Of a DNA stretch of 64,000 nt, positions 50,630-59,533 are shown piece after piece; positions within the stretch are counted from its first letter, which is position 1, and each line of letters begins with the position of its first letter. The notes below the pieces were generated by a model. The model worked only from the letters and a program-made list of their open reading frames with translations. It made no database searches and was not told the origin of the DNA. The stretch covers positions 1,488,001 to 1,552,000 of the forward strand of contig NSGV01000001.1 in assembly GCA_002300355.1 (NCBI GenBank), written 5' to 3'. Source of the stretch: Streptomyces sp. TLI_235 (GTDB lineage: Bacteria > Actinomycetota > Actinomycetes > Streptomycetales > Streptomycetaceae). The translations under genes and the position numbers were made by a program.

Positions 50630-50727
50630 CCGCCGGGTAACACGGCGGTCCGGAGCTGACGGGCGGCCGGTTCGGCCTGGCGGGCCGTCAACGCGAACGG
50701 ACGCCCGCGACGACGGACGCGGGCGCG

Positions 50728-50775
50728 GCGGGTCCTCGGCGCGGCCGGTCCTCAGCGCGGCCGGTCCTCAGCGCA
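50728..50775. repeat. Three 16-bp tandem repeats at the end of the universal stress gene
   Basis: Three copies of GCCGGTCCTCAGCGCG (50728, 50744, 50760) with two differences in the first copy and one in the last. The third contains the stop codon of the minus-strand gene. Confidence 0.8.
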
Positions 50776-51634
50776 GCGGTACGACCGCCACCGGGCAGTA
50801 GGCGTGGTGCAGCACCGCGTGCACCGCCGTGCCGAGCCGCAGCCCGAAGTGCGGCGCAGGCTGCCGGCGGGAGACGACGAGCAGCGCGGCCTGCCGGGAG
50901 GCCTCGACCAGGGTGCCGGCGGTGGCGCCGCCGACCTGCCGGGCCTCGAAGGAGACGTCCGGGAACTCCTCGCGGACGGGGTCGCAGGTGCGGTGCACCA
51001 GCTGCTGGTGCAGCCGGGCCTCCTCGCCGAGCTCGTCCACCATCGGCGCCATGTGGCCGACGTCGGCGACCACCGGAGACCAGGTGTGCAGGGCCCGCAC
51101 GGGGAGCCCGGTGAGCTCCCCGGTGCGCAGTGCGAACCGCAGCGTCCCGGCGTCCCGCTCGTCGCGGACGGCGACCAGCACGTGGTTGCCGACCTCCTCG
51201 GTGCCGCGGACGACCACCACCGGGCAGACCGAGTGGGCGGCGACCCGCAGGCTCACCGAGCCGAGCAGCAGGGAGGCGAAGCCGCCGTGGCCGCGGGTGC
51301 CGACCACCGCCAGTTCGGCGTGCTCGGCGGCGGTGAGCACGGCCTCGGCGGCGTCCCGGGGGACGACGTCCCCGGTGACGCGCAGCGCCGGGTGCGAGGC
51401 GCGGATCTTGCCCAGCGAGTCGTCGAGGGTGGCTTCGGCGTCCTGCAGGATGAGGTCGGTGACGGCCGAGCTGGTGCGCGGCGAGAGGGTCACCGTGCCG
51501 GTGTTGACCGCGTGCACCAGGTGGAGCGGGCAGTCGCGGCGGGCGGCCTCGCGGGCGGCCCATTCGGCGGCGGCCGCGGCGTGCGCGGAGCCGTCGACGC
51601 CGACGACCACGCCTGCGGGGGATCTGCTGTTCAT
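50768..51634 (-). CDS. Tandem-domain universal stress protein
   Basis: A 288-residue protein of two Usp domains. The first (residues 1-145) has VVVGVDGSAHAAAAAEWAAREA and the ATP-binding loop VVGTRGHGGFASLLLGSVSLRVAAHSVCPVVVV. The second (about 150-288) has VLVAVRDERDAGTLRFAL and a loop LLVVSRRQPAPHFGLRLGTAVHAVLHHAYCPVAVVP, in which the G-x2-G-x9-G(S/T) pattern is partly lost. So only the first domain looks able to bind nucleotide. Such tandem Usp proteins are induced in hypoxia and stationary phase in actinobacteria. GGGAG lies 6 nt before the ATG. Confidence 0.9.
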   Translation of the reverse strand: MNSRSPAGVVVGVDGSAHAAAAAEWAAREAARRDCPLHLVHAVNTGTVTLSPRTSSAVTDLILQDAEATLDDSLGKIRASHPALRVTGDVVPRDAAEAVLTAAEHAELAVVGTRGHGGFASLLLGSVSLRVAAHSVCPVVVVRGTEEVGNHVLVAVRDERDAGTLRFALRTGELTGLPVRALHTWSPVVADVGHMAPMVDELGEEARLHQQLVHRTCDPVREEFPDVSFEARQVGGATAGTLVEASRQAALLVVSRRQPAPHFGLRLGTAVHAVLHHAYCPVAVVPLR

Positions 51635-51748
51635 GGTCGGCTCCCGGGGTGCGCCGCCGCCCCGGCCCGCGCGAACGGGCCGCGGGGGGCGGACGGTCCT
51701 CACATCTCCCAGGATGCTCCTCCGCCGCGTCCCCGGCGCGCGGCCCGG

Positions 51749-52618
51749 TCACCAGGCGAAGGCGGCCGCCGGGTTGTCGGTGAGGACGAGGGCGGCGAGG
51801 TCGGCGCCGAGCCGGGGGCGGAGCCGGTGCAGCAGGTAGGGCATGCCGGGGTTGCCGCGGGCGGTGGCGGTGGTGGTGTCGCCGCCGAGCAGCAGGCGGT
51901 GGGCGTGGCCGGCGTCGGCGAGGGCGTGCAGGCAGTCCAGCAGGCGGTGGTCGGTGGGGTGGTTGGCGCGGGACGGGCCGTCGAAGGCGAGGTAGGCGCC
52001 GCATGCGGCGAGTTCGCGGTGCAGGCCGAGGTCGGGGAAGCGGTTGAGGTGGCCGAGCAGGACGCGGTGCGGCGGAACGCCGAGGCGGTCGCAGAGCAGT
52101 TCCAGGACGTCCTGGGCGCCGGTGCCGAGTTCGTGGTGGACGGCGATCGGGGCGCCGGTGGCGTGGTGGGCCTCGGCGGCGGCGGTCATCGTCCACCGGG
52201 CGTGGGCGTCGAGGCCGTGGTAGCCGCCGGCGACCTTGATCAGTCCGGCGCGGTCGCCGAGTTCGGCGGTGAAGAGGGCGGCCGGGTCGAGCCTGCGCAG
52301 CGCGTCGGGGTCGTCGTAGTGGGCGGCCTGGTGCAGTCCGGTGGCGGCGACCAGGTGGAGCCCCGTGGTCTCGGAGAGTTCGACGAGGTCGTCGATCCGG
52401 CGGCCGAGTCCGTGGGGCGTCCACTGGACGACGGCGCCGCCGCCGAGGGCGGCGAAGGCGCGCAGCTCCTCCTCGGCGGCGGCCGGGTCGTCGAGTTCCT
52501 GGCCGGGCAGCAGGGCACTGCGCAGGAAGAGGTGGTCGTGGGCGTTGGTGACGCCGAGCCGCTCGGGCGGGACGGGGCCGAGCACGGTGTGCACGGCCGG
52601 GGTGCGGTCCGCGGCCAT
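51749..52618 (-). CDS. Phosphotriesterase-family metal hydrolase
   Basis: A 289-residue TIM-barrel hydrolase of the phosphotriesterase (PTE) family. It has HxH in VTNAHDHLF, the bridging lysine in GLIKVAGGYHG, histidines in IAVHHELGTGA and VLLGHLNRFPD and the aspartate in LLGGDTTTA. The family includes lactonases, organophosphatases and enzymes of unknown substrate. It is 1 bp downstream of the DUF4865 gene, so both are translated from one message under the TetR operator. A natural substrate such as a lactone or ester is more likely than an organophosphate. Confidence 0.85.
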   Translation of the reverse strand: MAADRTPAVHTVLGPVPPERLGVTNAHDHLFLRSALLPGQELDDPAAAEEELRAFAALGGGAVVQWTPHGLGRRIDDLVELSETTGLHLVAATGLHQAAHYDDPDALRRLDPAALFTAELGDRAGLIKVAGGYHGLDAHARWTMTAAAEAHHATGAPIAVHHELGTGAQDVLELLCDRLGVPPHRVLLGHLNRFPDLGLHRELAACGAYLAFDGPSRANHPTDHRLLDCLHALADAGHAHRLLLGGDTTTATARGNPGMPYLLHRLRPRLGADLAALVLTDNPAAAFAW

Positions 52619-52619
52619 C

Positions 52620-53201
52620 TCAGGCCTCCTTGGCCAGCAGGTCGAGCTCGGGGCGGGAGAGGTGGAGGACGTGGTACGCGGTGCGGTGGCCCTCGGCGGG
52701 GGCCTGCGGCGGGGTGCCGCTCCAGAGGGCGAAGTGGACGAGTTCCCAGCGGGTCGGGTCGAGGGCGACGGCGGCGGTGTGCAGGCCGGGGGTGTCGCCG
52801 AGGCCGGCGAGCGCGCGGGTGGTCTCCACGCCGGGGTCGGTGCCGGACGGCAGGGTCCGGGTGGTGCGGGTGGCGGTGGCGGGCACGGTGTCGGCGGCGG
52901 GCCCGGTGCGGAAGCCCGCGCCGATCCAGTGCCGGACCTCGGGGCGGCCGAAGTCGGCGCTCAGTCCACGGAAGCCGGGGCCGGTGAGGAAGGTGGCCAT
53001 GCCCTCGGCGGTGCGCCACAGGTAGAAGGGGGCGTAGGCGTTGACCGGGGAGCCGAGGGTGCCGCGTTCGCGGACCAGGTAGGCCTTGAGGCCGAGGCCG
53101 GAGAGGGCGTCGGTGGCGTGGCTCCGGGTCTCGACCCGGTGGTGGATGATCCCCATGTCGTAGTCGGCGGGCAGGGTGATCTCGTACTGCATGGCCTGCA
53201 C
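52620..53201 (-). CDS. DUF4865 family protein
   Basis: A 193-residue protein matching DUF4865: MQYEITLPADYDMGIIHHRVETRSHATDALSGLGLKAYLVRERG in sense, NAYAPFYLWRTAEGMATFLTGPGFRGLSADFGRP, and VHFALWSG near the end. Its function is unknown; the first domain could be a dimeric alpha-beta barrel. The GTG at 53201 is preferred because GGGAG lies 5 nt upstream; an ATG three codons later is possible. It sits between the TetR gene (9 bp) and the phosphotriesterase gene (1 bp), so the three form an operon. Confidence 0.8.
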   Translation of the reverse strand: MQAMQYEITLPADYDMGIIHHRVETRSHATDALSGLGLKAYLVRERGTLGSPVNAYAPFYLWRTAEGMATFLTGPGFRGLSADFGRPEVRHWIGAGFRTGPAADTVPATATRTTRTLPSGTDPGVETTRALAGLGDTPGLHTAAVALDPTRWELVHFALWSGTPPQAPAEGHRTAYHVLHLSRPELDLLAKEA

Positions 53202-53210
53202 GGGTGCTCC

Positions 53211-53768
53211 CTAGTCGGTGCGCAGCAGCGCGAGTGCGCCGCGGACGGCCTGGTGGAAGGGTTCGGGGTCGTCGGCGGCGCGGGCGAGGACGTAGCCGCC
53301 CTGGACGACGGCGACGATCGCGGCGGCGGTGTCGTCAGGGTCGGTGGCGGGGGCGAGGTCGCCGGCGGCGACGCCCTCGGCGATCACCTCGGCGATCCGG
53401 CCGCGCAGCCAGCTGAAGGTCTCCTCGACGGGGGCGCGCAGCCGCGGGTCGGCGACGACCTCCGGGTCCTGCGCCATGCGACCGATCCGGCAGCCGCGGA
53501 GGACCTCGCGTTCGCGTTCCAGGTAGGCCGCGATCCGGTCGTAGGCCGTGCCGGGGGTGGCGAGGCGCTCCTCGGCGAGGGCGCGCAGCTGCTCGGCGCT
53601 GCGGGCCAGCGCGACCGCGGCGAGGTCGGGCTTGCCGGCGAAGTGGTGGTACATGCTGCCCTGGCCGGCGCCGGCGCGCTCCTGGATGGCGCGCGGGCTG
53701 GTGCCGACGTAGCCGCGCTCCCAGAGGAGCTCCTGGGTGCTCTCTATCAGGCGGTCCTGGGTGCTCAT
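53211..53768 (-). CDS. TetR-family repressor
   Basis: A 185-residue regulator with an N-terminal TetR helix-turn-helix (residues 3-48: TQDRLIESTQELLWERGYVGTSPRAIQERAGAGQGSMYHHFAGK) and an all-helical ligand domain with GCRIGRMAQDPEV, like the YxaF/LmrA branch. It heads the operon with DUF4865 and the phosphotriesterase. A 28-bp near-perfect palindrome begins 5 bp before its ATG, so it should repress its own operon. An in-frame ATG at 53783 lies inside that palindrome; neither start has a clear ribosome-binding site, so the message may be nearly leaderless. Confidence 0.88.
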   Translation of the reverse strand: MSTQDRLIESTQELLWERGYVGTSPRAIQERAGAGQGSMYHHFAGKPDLAAVALARSAEQLRALAEERLATPGTAYDRIAAYLEREREVLRGCRIGRMAQDPEVVADPRLRAPVEETFSWLRGRIAEVIAEGVAAGDLAPATDPDDTAAAIVAVVQGGYVLARAADDPEPFHQAVRGALALLRTD

Positions 53769-53772
53769 GGGG

Positions 53773-53800
53773 CGACTGTACATACCGGTAGGTACAGTCG
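53773..53800 (-). promoter_or_regulatory. TetR operator: 28-bp near-perfect palindrome
   Basis: CGACTGTAC at 53773-53781 is mirrored by GTACAGTCG at 53792-53800, with a TACCGGTA core; only one base pair in 14 is mismatched. It lies directly upstream of the TetR gene. Confidence 0.8.
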
Positions 53801-53806
53801 CAAGCG

Positions 53807-53842
53807 ACCGGGCGCCGCTCCCGGGTGGGAACGGCGCCCGGT
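53807..53842 (-). terminator. Hairpin terminator after mmpL
   Basis: An 11-bp stem (53807-53817 with 53832-53842) and a 14-nt loop, 15 bp past the mmpL stop. Confidence 0.7.
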
Positions 53843-53856
53843 GCGGGCGGCGCCGG

Positions 53857-55980
53857 TCAGGCCGGGACGCGCTCCGGCTCGGCGGCGGTCGGCTCGCCGT
53901 GCGGCTCCGGTGCGGGCCAGCGGCGGGCGAGCGGCGCGGGCAGCCACCAGTTGAGCCGGCCGAGCAGGGTCATGGTGGCGGGGACGAGCACCAGGCGGAC
54001 GACCGTGGCGTCGATGAGGACCGCGACGGCCATACCGACGCCCATCATCTTCACCGTGATGTCGGGGTCGATCGCGAAACCGGTGAAGACGGCGACCATG
54101 ATGGCGGCCGCGCTGCTGATCACCCGTCCGGTGGCGGACAGGCCGCGCACCACGGAGCCCTTGGCGTCGCCGGTCGCCAGCCAGTCCTCCCGGACGCGGT
54201 CGAGGAGGAAGACCTCGTAGTCCATGGAGAGGCCGAACAGCACGGTGAACATGAGGATCGGCACCCAGCTGGAGACCGGCACCTCGTGCGGCAGCCCGAG
54301 CGCCCGGGCGCCGGTGTCGGACTGGAAGACCGCGGTCATCACGCCGTAGGCGGCGGCCACCGAGAGCAGGTTCATCACGGCGGCCTTGAGCGCGATCACC
54401 GGCGCCCGGAACAGCACGGTGAGCAGGATCAGCGAGAGCGCCACCACCACCGGCACCACCACCCACAGGCGGTCGGACAGCCGGTCGGAGATGTCGGAGA
54501 AGGCGGCGACGGTGCCGGTGATCTCGGCGCCCGCCGGCAGCACGTCGGCGCGCAGCGACTTCAGCAGCCGCGCGGTGCGCTCGTCCTGCGGGCCGGTCGC
54601 GGGGGTGACGGTGACGACCGCCGCGTCCCCGGCCCGGTTGACCAGCGGCGGCCGGACGGCGGCGACGCCCGGGCGCGCCTTCAGGGTGTCCAGCAGCGCG
54701 GGCAGCTTCTCCTGCGGCAGCTTCTTCAGGTCGACGGCGACGACCAGCGGCCCGTTGGCGCCGGGACCGAAGGCGTCGGCGGTGAGGTCGTAGGCCTTGC
54801 GCGTGGTGCTGCCGGCCGTCTGGCTGCCGGCGTCCTGCGGCCAGGTGCGCATGTGCAGCATCGGTGCGGCGAGCGCCAGCAGCACCACCAGCGAGCCGAG
54901 CGCGGCGGCGGCCGGGCGGCGGCCGATCAGCCGGGCCCAGCGCTCGGTGCGGGTCGGACCGGCCTGGGTGCGCTGCTTCGGGTCGCGCCGCTCGGCGCGC
55001 CGCAGCAGCCTGTTCCCGGCGAGCGAGCAGAGCGCGGGGACGAGGGTCAGGGCGGCCAGCATCACGGCGCCGACCACGGCGAAGGTGGCGTAGCCGAAGG
55101 AGGAGTAGGTGGGCAGGCCGGCCAGCTTCAGGCCGAACAGGGCGACCAGCACGGTGGAGCCGGCCACCACCACGGAGGCGCCGGCGGTGGCGGTCGCCTC
55201 GGCGGCGGCCTGATGCTTCGTCAGTCCCTTGCGGAGCCCCTCGACATGGCGGCTGACCAGCAGCAGGGCGTAGTCGATGCCGACACCGAGGCCGACCATC
55301 GAGGCGACGGTGGGCGCGGTCGGGCTGATGTCGGTGACGGCGGCGAGCAGGGTGGTGAGGCCGGTGCCGAGACCGAGGCCGGCCAGTGCGACGACCAGCG
55401 GCAGGCCGGCGGAGACCACCGTGCCGAGCGCGATCACCAGGATGACCAGGGCGGCGCCTACGCCGATCATTTCGGCGGTGCCGTTCGGCGCGGTGAAGTT
55501 CTCCGGCAGCTGTCCGCCGAACTCGACCTGCAGTCCGGCCTGTTCGGTGGACTTCGCGGCCTCGCGGAGCGCGTCCAGGCCGGCCGAGCCCTTGAAGTCG
55601 GTGACGGGGACGGAGTAGTCGACGGTGAGCAGGGCGGTGTCCCCGCGGGCGGACAGCACCGGCGGCGCCACCGTGGAGACCTTGGGCAGGGCGGCGAGCC
55701 GGCCGCGCAGCGCGGCCAGGCCGTCGGCGGGCAACGGCCCGCCGTGCCGGTCGTGGACGATGACCCGGGCGTTCGCCCCGGACATCTCCGGGAAGCGCTC
55801 CTTCAGCAGGTCGGCGCCGGCGGTGGAACGGGTACCGGGGACGCGGTAGTCGTCGTGCGGGGTGCCGCCGAAGGCGGCGGCCAGGCCGAGGGCGAGGCCG
55901 AGCAGCAGCACCCAGCCGAGGACGGTGCGCCAGGGCCGGGCGGCGGATGCGCCGCCGAGGCGGCCGAGCAGGGTGGACAT
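53857..55980 (-). CDS. MMPL-family (RND) membrane transporter
   Basis: A 707-residue transporter with two sets of helices and two extracytoplasmic loops. It has an N-terminal helix (WRTVLGWVLLLGLALGLAAAF), GVGIDYALLLVSRHVEGLRKGL and the mirrored FGLSMDYEVFLLDRVREDWL, which hold the conserved Asp-Tyr pairs of the proton relay. The C-terminus is short and polar. MMPL proteins export lipids, siderophores or antibiotics. It is 39 bp downstream of the SARP gene, and a SARP-type direct repeat lies 58-75 bp before its ATG, within the end of the SARP gene. That suggests direct activation of the exporter by its neighbour. Confidence 0.9.
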   Translation of the reverse strand: MSTLLGRLGGASAARPWRTVLGWVLLLGLALGLAAAFGGTPHDDYRVPGTRSTAGADLLKERFPEMSGANARVIVHDRHGGPLPADGLAALRGRLAALPKVSTVAPPVLSARGDTALLTVDYSVPVTDFKGSAGLDALREAAKSTEQAGLQVEFGGQLPENFTAPNGTAEMIGVGAALVILVIALGTVVSAGLPLVVALAGLGLGTGLTTLLAAVTDISPTAPTVASMVGLGVGIDYALLLVSRHVEGLRKGLTKHQAAAEATATAGASVVVAGSTVLVALFGLKLAGLPTYSSFGYATFAVVGAVMLAALTLVPALCSLAGNRLLRRAERRDPKQRTQAGPTRTERWARLIGRRPAAAALGSLVVLLALAAPMLHMRTWPQDAGSQTAGSTTRKAYDLTADAFGPGANGPLVVAVDLKKLPQEKLPALLDTLKARPGVAAVRPPLVNRAGDAAVVTVTPATGPQDERTARLLKSLRADVLPAGAEITGTVAAFSDISDRLSDRLWVVVPVVVALSLILLTVLFRAPVIALKAAVMNLLSVAAAYGVMTAVFQSDTGARALGLPHEVPVSSWVPILMFTVLFGLSMDYEVFLLDRVREDWLATGDAKGSVVRGLSATGRVISSAAAIMVAVFTGFAIDPDITVKMMGVGMAVAVLIDATVVRLVLVPATMTLLGRLNWWLPAPLARRWPAPEPHGEPTAAEPERVPA

Positions 55981-56019
55981 CGGTGCGGGCCTTTCGGCAG
56001 TCCGGTGGTCGATACCCGT

Positions 56020-59000
56020 TCAGCCTGCGGGGCGCTGCTTGGAGCCCACTTGGTGCCGGGCGACGGCCTCCGCGTCCGGGACGGCCGGCAGCCGGTGCAG
56101 AGCGGCCAGCGCCTCCGCCTCCCACTGCGGGGACTCCCAGCGGCGGGCCACCTCGGCGGCGTACCCGAAGTGCTCGGCGGCCTCCTCGGTGCGGCCGAGC
56201 ATCCGGGCCAGCTCGCCCAGCACCAGGGCGATCGGGCGCAGCGCGACGGAGGTCGACGCGGCGCCGGCCACCAGGCCGCGCAGCGGCAGCAGTTCGGTGA
56301 TCAGCTCGGCCGCCTCGGCGCGCTCGTCCAGGGCGACCACGGCCGCGGCACGCAGGGCGAGGAAGAAGGACCGGTAGTAGTCGGGCTGGACGGGCAGTCG
56401 GCCCGCCCGGACGGCCCGGGCCTCCTCGGTGTGGCCGAGGGCGACCAGGGCGAGCGCCTCGACATCGGCGACCAGCGGCCCGTACAGGGCGGAGACGGCT
56501 CGCAGCCGCGGCAGTTCGCCGCCGATCCGGCCTTCCTGGACGGCGATCGTGAGGTCGGCGAGGGCGGCGAAGCCCTCGGCGTGCACCGAGGCGCGGCCGG
56601 TCAGCCCGGCGACCGCCTGCCGGTACAGCTCGGCGGCCTCGCCGGTACGGCCGGCGGCGAGTTCGAGCATGGCGCGGTGGCACAGGCCGATGTCGGCGAG
56701 TTCGAGCAGGCCGTAGCGCTCGGCGATGGCGGCGGCGGCCGCGATGTGGCGGCGCAGCGCGGGCAGGTCGGCGACGACGGCCGCGGCCGTGGCGTACAGC
56801 TGCTCGGCGTGCCAGCGGTAGGCGGGCAGGTCGTGCCGGCGGGCGAGGGCGACGAGTTCGTCCGCGAGTTCGACCCGTCGCGGTGCGCCGAGTTCGAAGT
56901 CGCAGATCCGGGCGCTCGCCGCCAGGGCGAGCGCGAGCAGCCGGGGGTCGTCCTCGGCTCGGGCGATGGCGAGCGCCTCGTCGGCGGCGGCGGTGCCGAG
57001 CGGCTCGCCCGCGCAGTTGCACTCGTGGGTGAGGGCGTCCAGCAGGCGGCAACGGGTGGCGGGCGGCAGGTCGGCGCGGCGCAGCAGCCGCTGCAGGGTC
57101 TCCACGGCCCGTTCGTCGTAGCTGCCGTAGGGGTGGGCGACCCAGGGGGTGGGTTCGGTCCAGGCCGTCCAGGCCTCGATCTCCAGGTCCTCCCGGCCGG
57201 TCTCCTCGGCGAGGGCGACGGCCCGGGCGCGGGTCGCCGCCGCGGCGGAGATCGCGCCCGCCCGGACCTGGGCCCGCTGCAGGGCGCCGAGCAGGGCGAT
57301 CTGCCGGGCGGGCCGGTCGTCGCCGCCGTCCGGCACCCGGTCGAGGTTGTCCAGGGCCTGCCGCAGCAGGTCGGCGCAGGTCTGGTGGGCGTAGCGGCGC
57401 TCGGCGGCCTCCGCGGCGCGCACGCAGGCGTCGACGGCGCGCTCCGCGGTGGCGGAGGAGGCCGCGGCCGTCCAGTGGTGGGCGAGCGCGGCGAGCCGGT
57501 CCGGGCGCAGCGTGCACAGCGCCTCGGCGAACCGGCCGTGCAGCCGGGCCCGGCGCAGCCCGCTCAGGTCGCCGTACAGGGTGTCGCGGACCAGCGCGTG
57601 CGCGAACCGGACGGCCCCGGGCCGGGGTTCGGCGAGCAGCCCGCCGGCGACGGCGGCCTCCAGCGCGTCCAGCAGCCCCTCCTCCTCGGCGCCGGAGGCG
57701 TGCACCAGCAGCTCGACCTCGGTCTCGCGGCCGGCCACCGAGGCCAGCCGCAGCGCCTCGACGGTGGCCGGCGGCAACCGGTCGAAGCGCCGCCGCAGCA
57801 CGTCCCGGACGCCCTGCGGCACCTCCTGGACGGCGACCAGCGCGCCCTCCCCGGCCAGCAGGTGGGCGCTCTCCACCAGGTAGAACGGGTTGCCGCCGGT
57901 CCGCTCGGCCAGGGCGTGCACGGTCCGCGGGTCGACCGGGGCGGCGCAGATCGCGCCGATCAGCGTGCCGGCGTCGGCCTCGTCCAGGCCGCCGAGCGCG
58001 ATCCGGTGCGGCGAGCAGCGGGCGAAGGTGCCCAGCAGATCGGTGAGCCGGCCCTCGCCCGGCCGGTGCGCGCAGACCAGCAGCAGCCGCTCCGGGCCGC
58101 GGACGGCGGCCAGCTCGGCGGCGAGCGCGCGGGTCTCCTGGTCGGCCGCGTGCAGGTCGTCGAGGACCACCGCCACCGGCGCCCGCTCGGCGGCGGCCTC
58201 CAGCCAGCGGGCCACCGCCCGGTGCAGCCGGAACCGGCCGGTGAGCGCGTCCCGGCGCCGGGTCGGGTCGTCCTCGCCGAGCAGCGGGGCGAGCTCGGCC
58301 GCCGTGGCGGCGTCCGGCGGGTGCTGCCGGGCCAGCTCCCGCAACGCCTCCGTCCAGGCCCAGGCCGGCGGCGCGCCCTCCGTCTCCGGACACCGCCCGG
58401 AGGCCACCAGCCAACCGCTGCGCCGTAGTTCACCCGTCAGCCGGGCGAGCAGGGTGGACTTGCCGGCGCCCGCCTCACCGCTCACCAGCACCACCGAACG
58501 CCCGCCCGGGGCGGTGGCCGCGGTCGCCGCCTCGCGCAGCACCCGCTGCTCGGCCTCCCGGCCGACGAACGGCAGCGGGGGCGGGGCCGTCGCGGTGCAC
58601 ACGGGCGCCGACGGTGCTGTCGGGAGGACGGCGGGCAGGTCGGCGGCCGGGATCGGGACGGCGAGCAGTTCGGACCGCTGCCGAAGGATCGCCGCCTCCA
58701 GCTCGGCGAGCGCCGGCCCCGGGTCGAGGCCGAGCTCCGCCGTGAGCACCCCGCGGGCCCGGCGCAGCGCCTCCAGCGCCTCCGCCTGCCGGCCCGCCCC
58801 CCACAGCGCGCGGGCCAGCAGCCGCCAGCCCTCCTCGCGCAGCGGATGCTCTTCGGTGAGCACCAGCGCCGCCGCGGCGGCGTCCCCGGCACGGCCCTCG
58901 TCCAGCGCCGCCGCCACCGCCGACTCCCGTGCCGCCAGGCGGAGTTCGTCCAGTCGGACGATCTCGGCTGCGGCCCACGGCTCGTCCGCGAACTCGGCGT

Positions 59001-59436
59001 ACGCGCCACCGCGCCACAGTGCCAGCGCCTCCTCGAACCGCCGGGAGAGCGGCGGCCCACCGGCCTCTGCCGGCAGTTCACGCACCCGGCGCAGCCGCTG
59101 CTCGAACTCCCAGGCGTCGACTGCCACGGCGGGCGCCGCCAGCGCATAGCCCGGGGCGCGGCTGACCAGCAGGCTGGCGGGTTCGCGCGGCCCGCGCTCG
59201 GGCTCCAGCAGACGGCGCAGATTGGAGACGTACGCCTGCAGCGAGGCGGCGGCCTTGGCCGGCGGCCGGCCCTGCCACAGGTCGTCGATCAGCCGGTCGG
59301 CGGGGACGACGGCACCGCGGGCCACCAGCAGCCGGGCGAGCACACCGCGCTGGCGCGGGCCGCCGAGACCGACCGCCGCCCCCGCCGCCCCCGCCACCTG
59401 CGCCGTCAACGCGCCCAGCACCGATATCCGCACCAT
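56020..59436 (-). CDS. Large SARP/AfsR-type regulator with ATPase and TPR-like region
   Basis: A 1138-residue regulator. Residues 1-95 are an OmpR-like DNA-binding domain (RISVLGAL, GLGGPRQRGVLARLL, LIDDLWQGRPPAKAAASLQAYVSNLRRLLEP). Residues 100-255 are the bacterial transcriptional activation domain. Residues ~288-560 are an AAA/STAND ATPase with P-loop SGEAGAGKST (320-327) and Walker B VVLDDLHAAD. The remaining ~550 residues are helical, TPR-like. There is no LuxR domain at the end. Its direct-repeat box lies 35-52 bp before the ATG. The mmpL exporter follows. No biosynthetic genes are adjacent, so its target may be the exporter alone. Confidence 0.9.
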   Translation of the reverse strand: MVRISVLGALTAQVAGAAGAAVGLGGPRQRGVLARLLVARGAVVPADRLIDDLWQGRPPAKAAASLQAYVSNLRRLLEPERGPREPASLLVSRAPGYALAAPAVAVDAWEFEQRLRRVRELPAEAGGPPLSRRFEEALALWRGGAYAEFADEPWAAAEIVRLDELRLAARESAVAAALDEGRAGDAAAAALVLTEEHPLREEGWRLLARALWGAGRQAEALEALRRARGVLTAELGLDPGPALAELEAAILRQRSELLAVPIPAADLPAVLPTAPSAPVCTATAPPPLPFVGREAEQRVLREAATAATAPGGRSVVLVSGEAGAGKSTLLARLTGELRRSGWLVASGRCPETEGAPPAWAWTEALRELARQHPPDAATAAELAPLLGEDDPTRRRDALTGRFRLHRAVARWLEAAAERAPVAVVLDDLHAADQETRALAAELAAVRGPERLLLVCAHRPGEGRLTDLLGTFARCSPHRIALGGLDEADAGTLIGAICAAPVDPRTVHALAERTGGNPFYLVESAHLLAGEGALVAVQEVPQGVRDVLRRRFDRLPPATVEALRLASVAGRETEVELLVHASGAEEEGLLDALEAAVAGGLLAEPRPGAVRFAHALVRDTLYGDLSGLRRARLHGRFAEALCTLRPDRLAALAHHWTAAASSATAERAVDACVRAAEAAERRYAHQTCADLLRQALDNLDRVPDGGDDRPARQIALLGALQRAQVRAGAISAAAATRARAVALAEETGREDLEIEAWTAWTEPTPWVAHPYGSYDERAVETLQRLLRRADLPPATRCRLLDALTHECNCAGEPLGTAAADEALAIARAEDDPRLLALALAASARICDFELGAPRRVELADELVALARRHDLPAYRWHAEQLYATAAAVVADLPALRRHIAAAAAIAERYGLLELADIGLCHRAMLELAAGRTGEAAELYRQAVAGLTGRASVHAEGFAALADLTIAVQEGRIGGELPRLRAVSALYGPLVADVEALALVALGHTEEARAVRAGRLPVQPDYYRSFFLALRAAAVVALDERAEAAELITELLPLRGLVAGAASTSVALRPIALVLGELARMLGRTEEAAEHFGYAAEVARRWESPQWEAEALAALHRLPAVPDAEAVARHQVGSKQRPAG
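56038..56055. promoter_or_regulatory. SARP-type direct repeat upstream of mmpL
   Basis: CTTGGAG (56038) and CTTGGTG (56049) on the plus strand, 11 bp apart start to start. The 21-bp region around them is the reverse complement of that at 59469-59489 with two mismatches. It lies within the last SARP codons and 58-75 bp before the mmpL ATG. Confidence 0.55.
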
Positions 59437-59470
59437 CGTGCGCCGAGCCTATGCGATGCCGCCCACCCGG

Positions 59471-59488
59471 CTCCAAGTGGACTCCAAG
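59471..59488. promoter_or_regulatory. SARP-type direct repeat upstream of the SARP gene
   Basis: CTCCAAG at 59471 and again at 59482, exactly 11 bp apart (one helical turn), the spacing used by OmpR-like SARP domains. It lies 35-52 bp upstream of the SARP ATG on the minus strand, suggesting autoregulation. Confidence 0.6.
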
Positions 59489-59533
59489 CCGAGCGGAAGC
59501 ACGCCAGGGGCGCGTGGGGGATGCCCAACGTCC

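Noticed and set aside
53737..58428. A 1563-codon open frame on the plus strand and similar long frames elsewhere
   Set aside because: It is antisense to the mmpL and SARP genes, has low-complexity Gly/Arg/Gln-rich translation and no domain; such frames are expected in very GC-rich DNA.
56020..59436. The SARP gene as marker of an antibiotic biosynthetic cluster
   Set aside because: No polyketide synthase, NRPS, terpene synthase or RiPP genes are within the window; only a transporter is adjacent.
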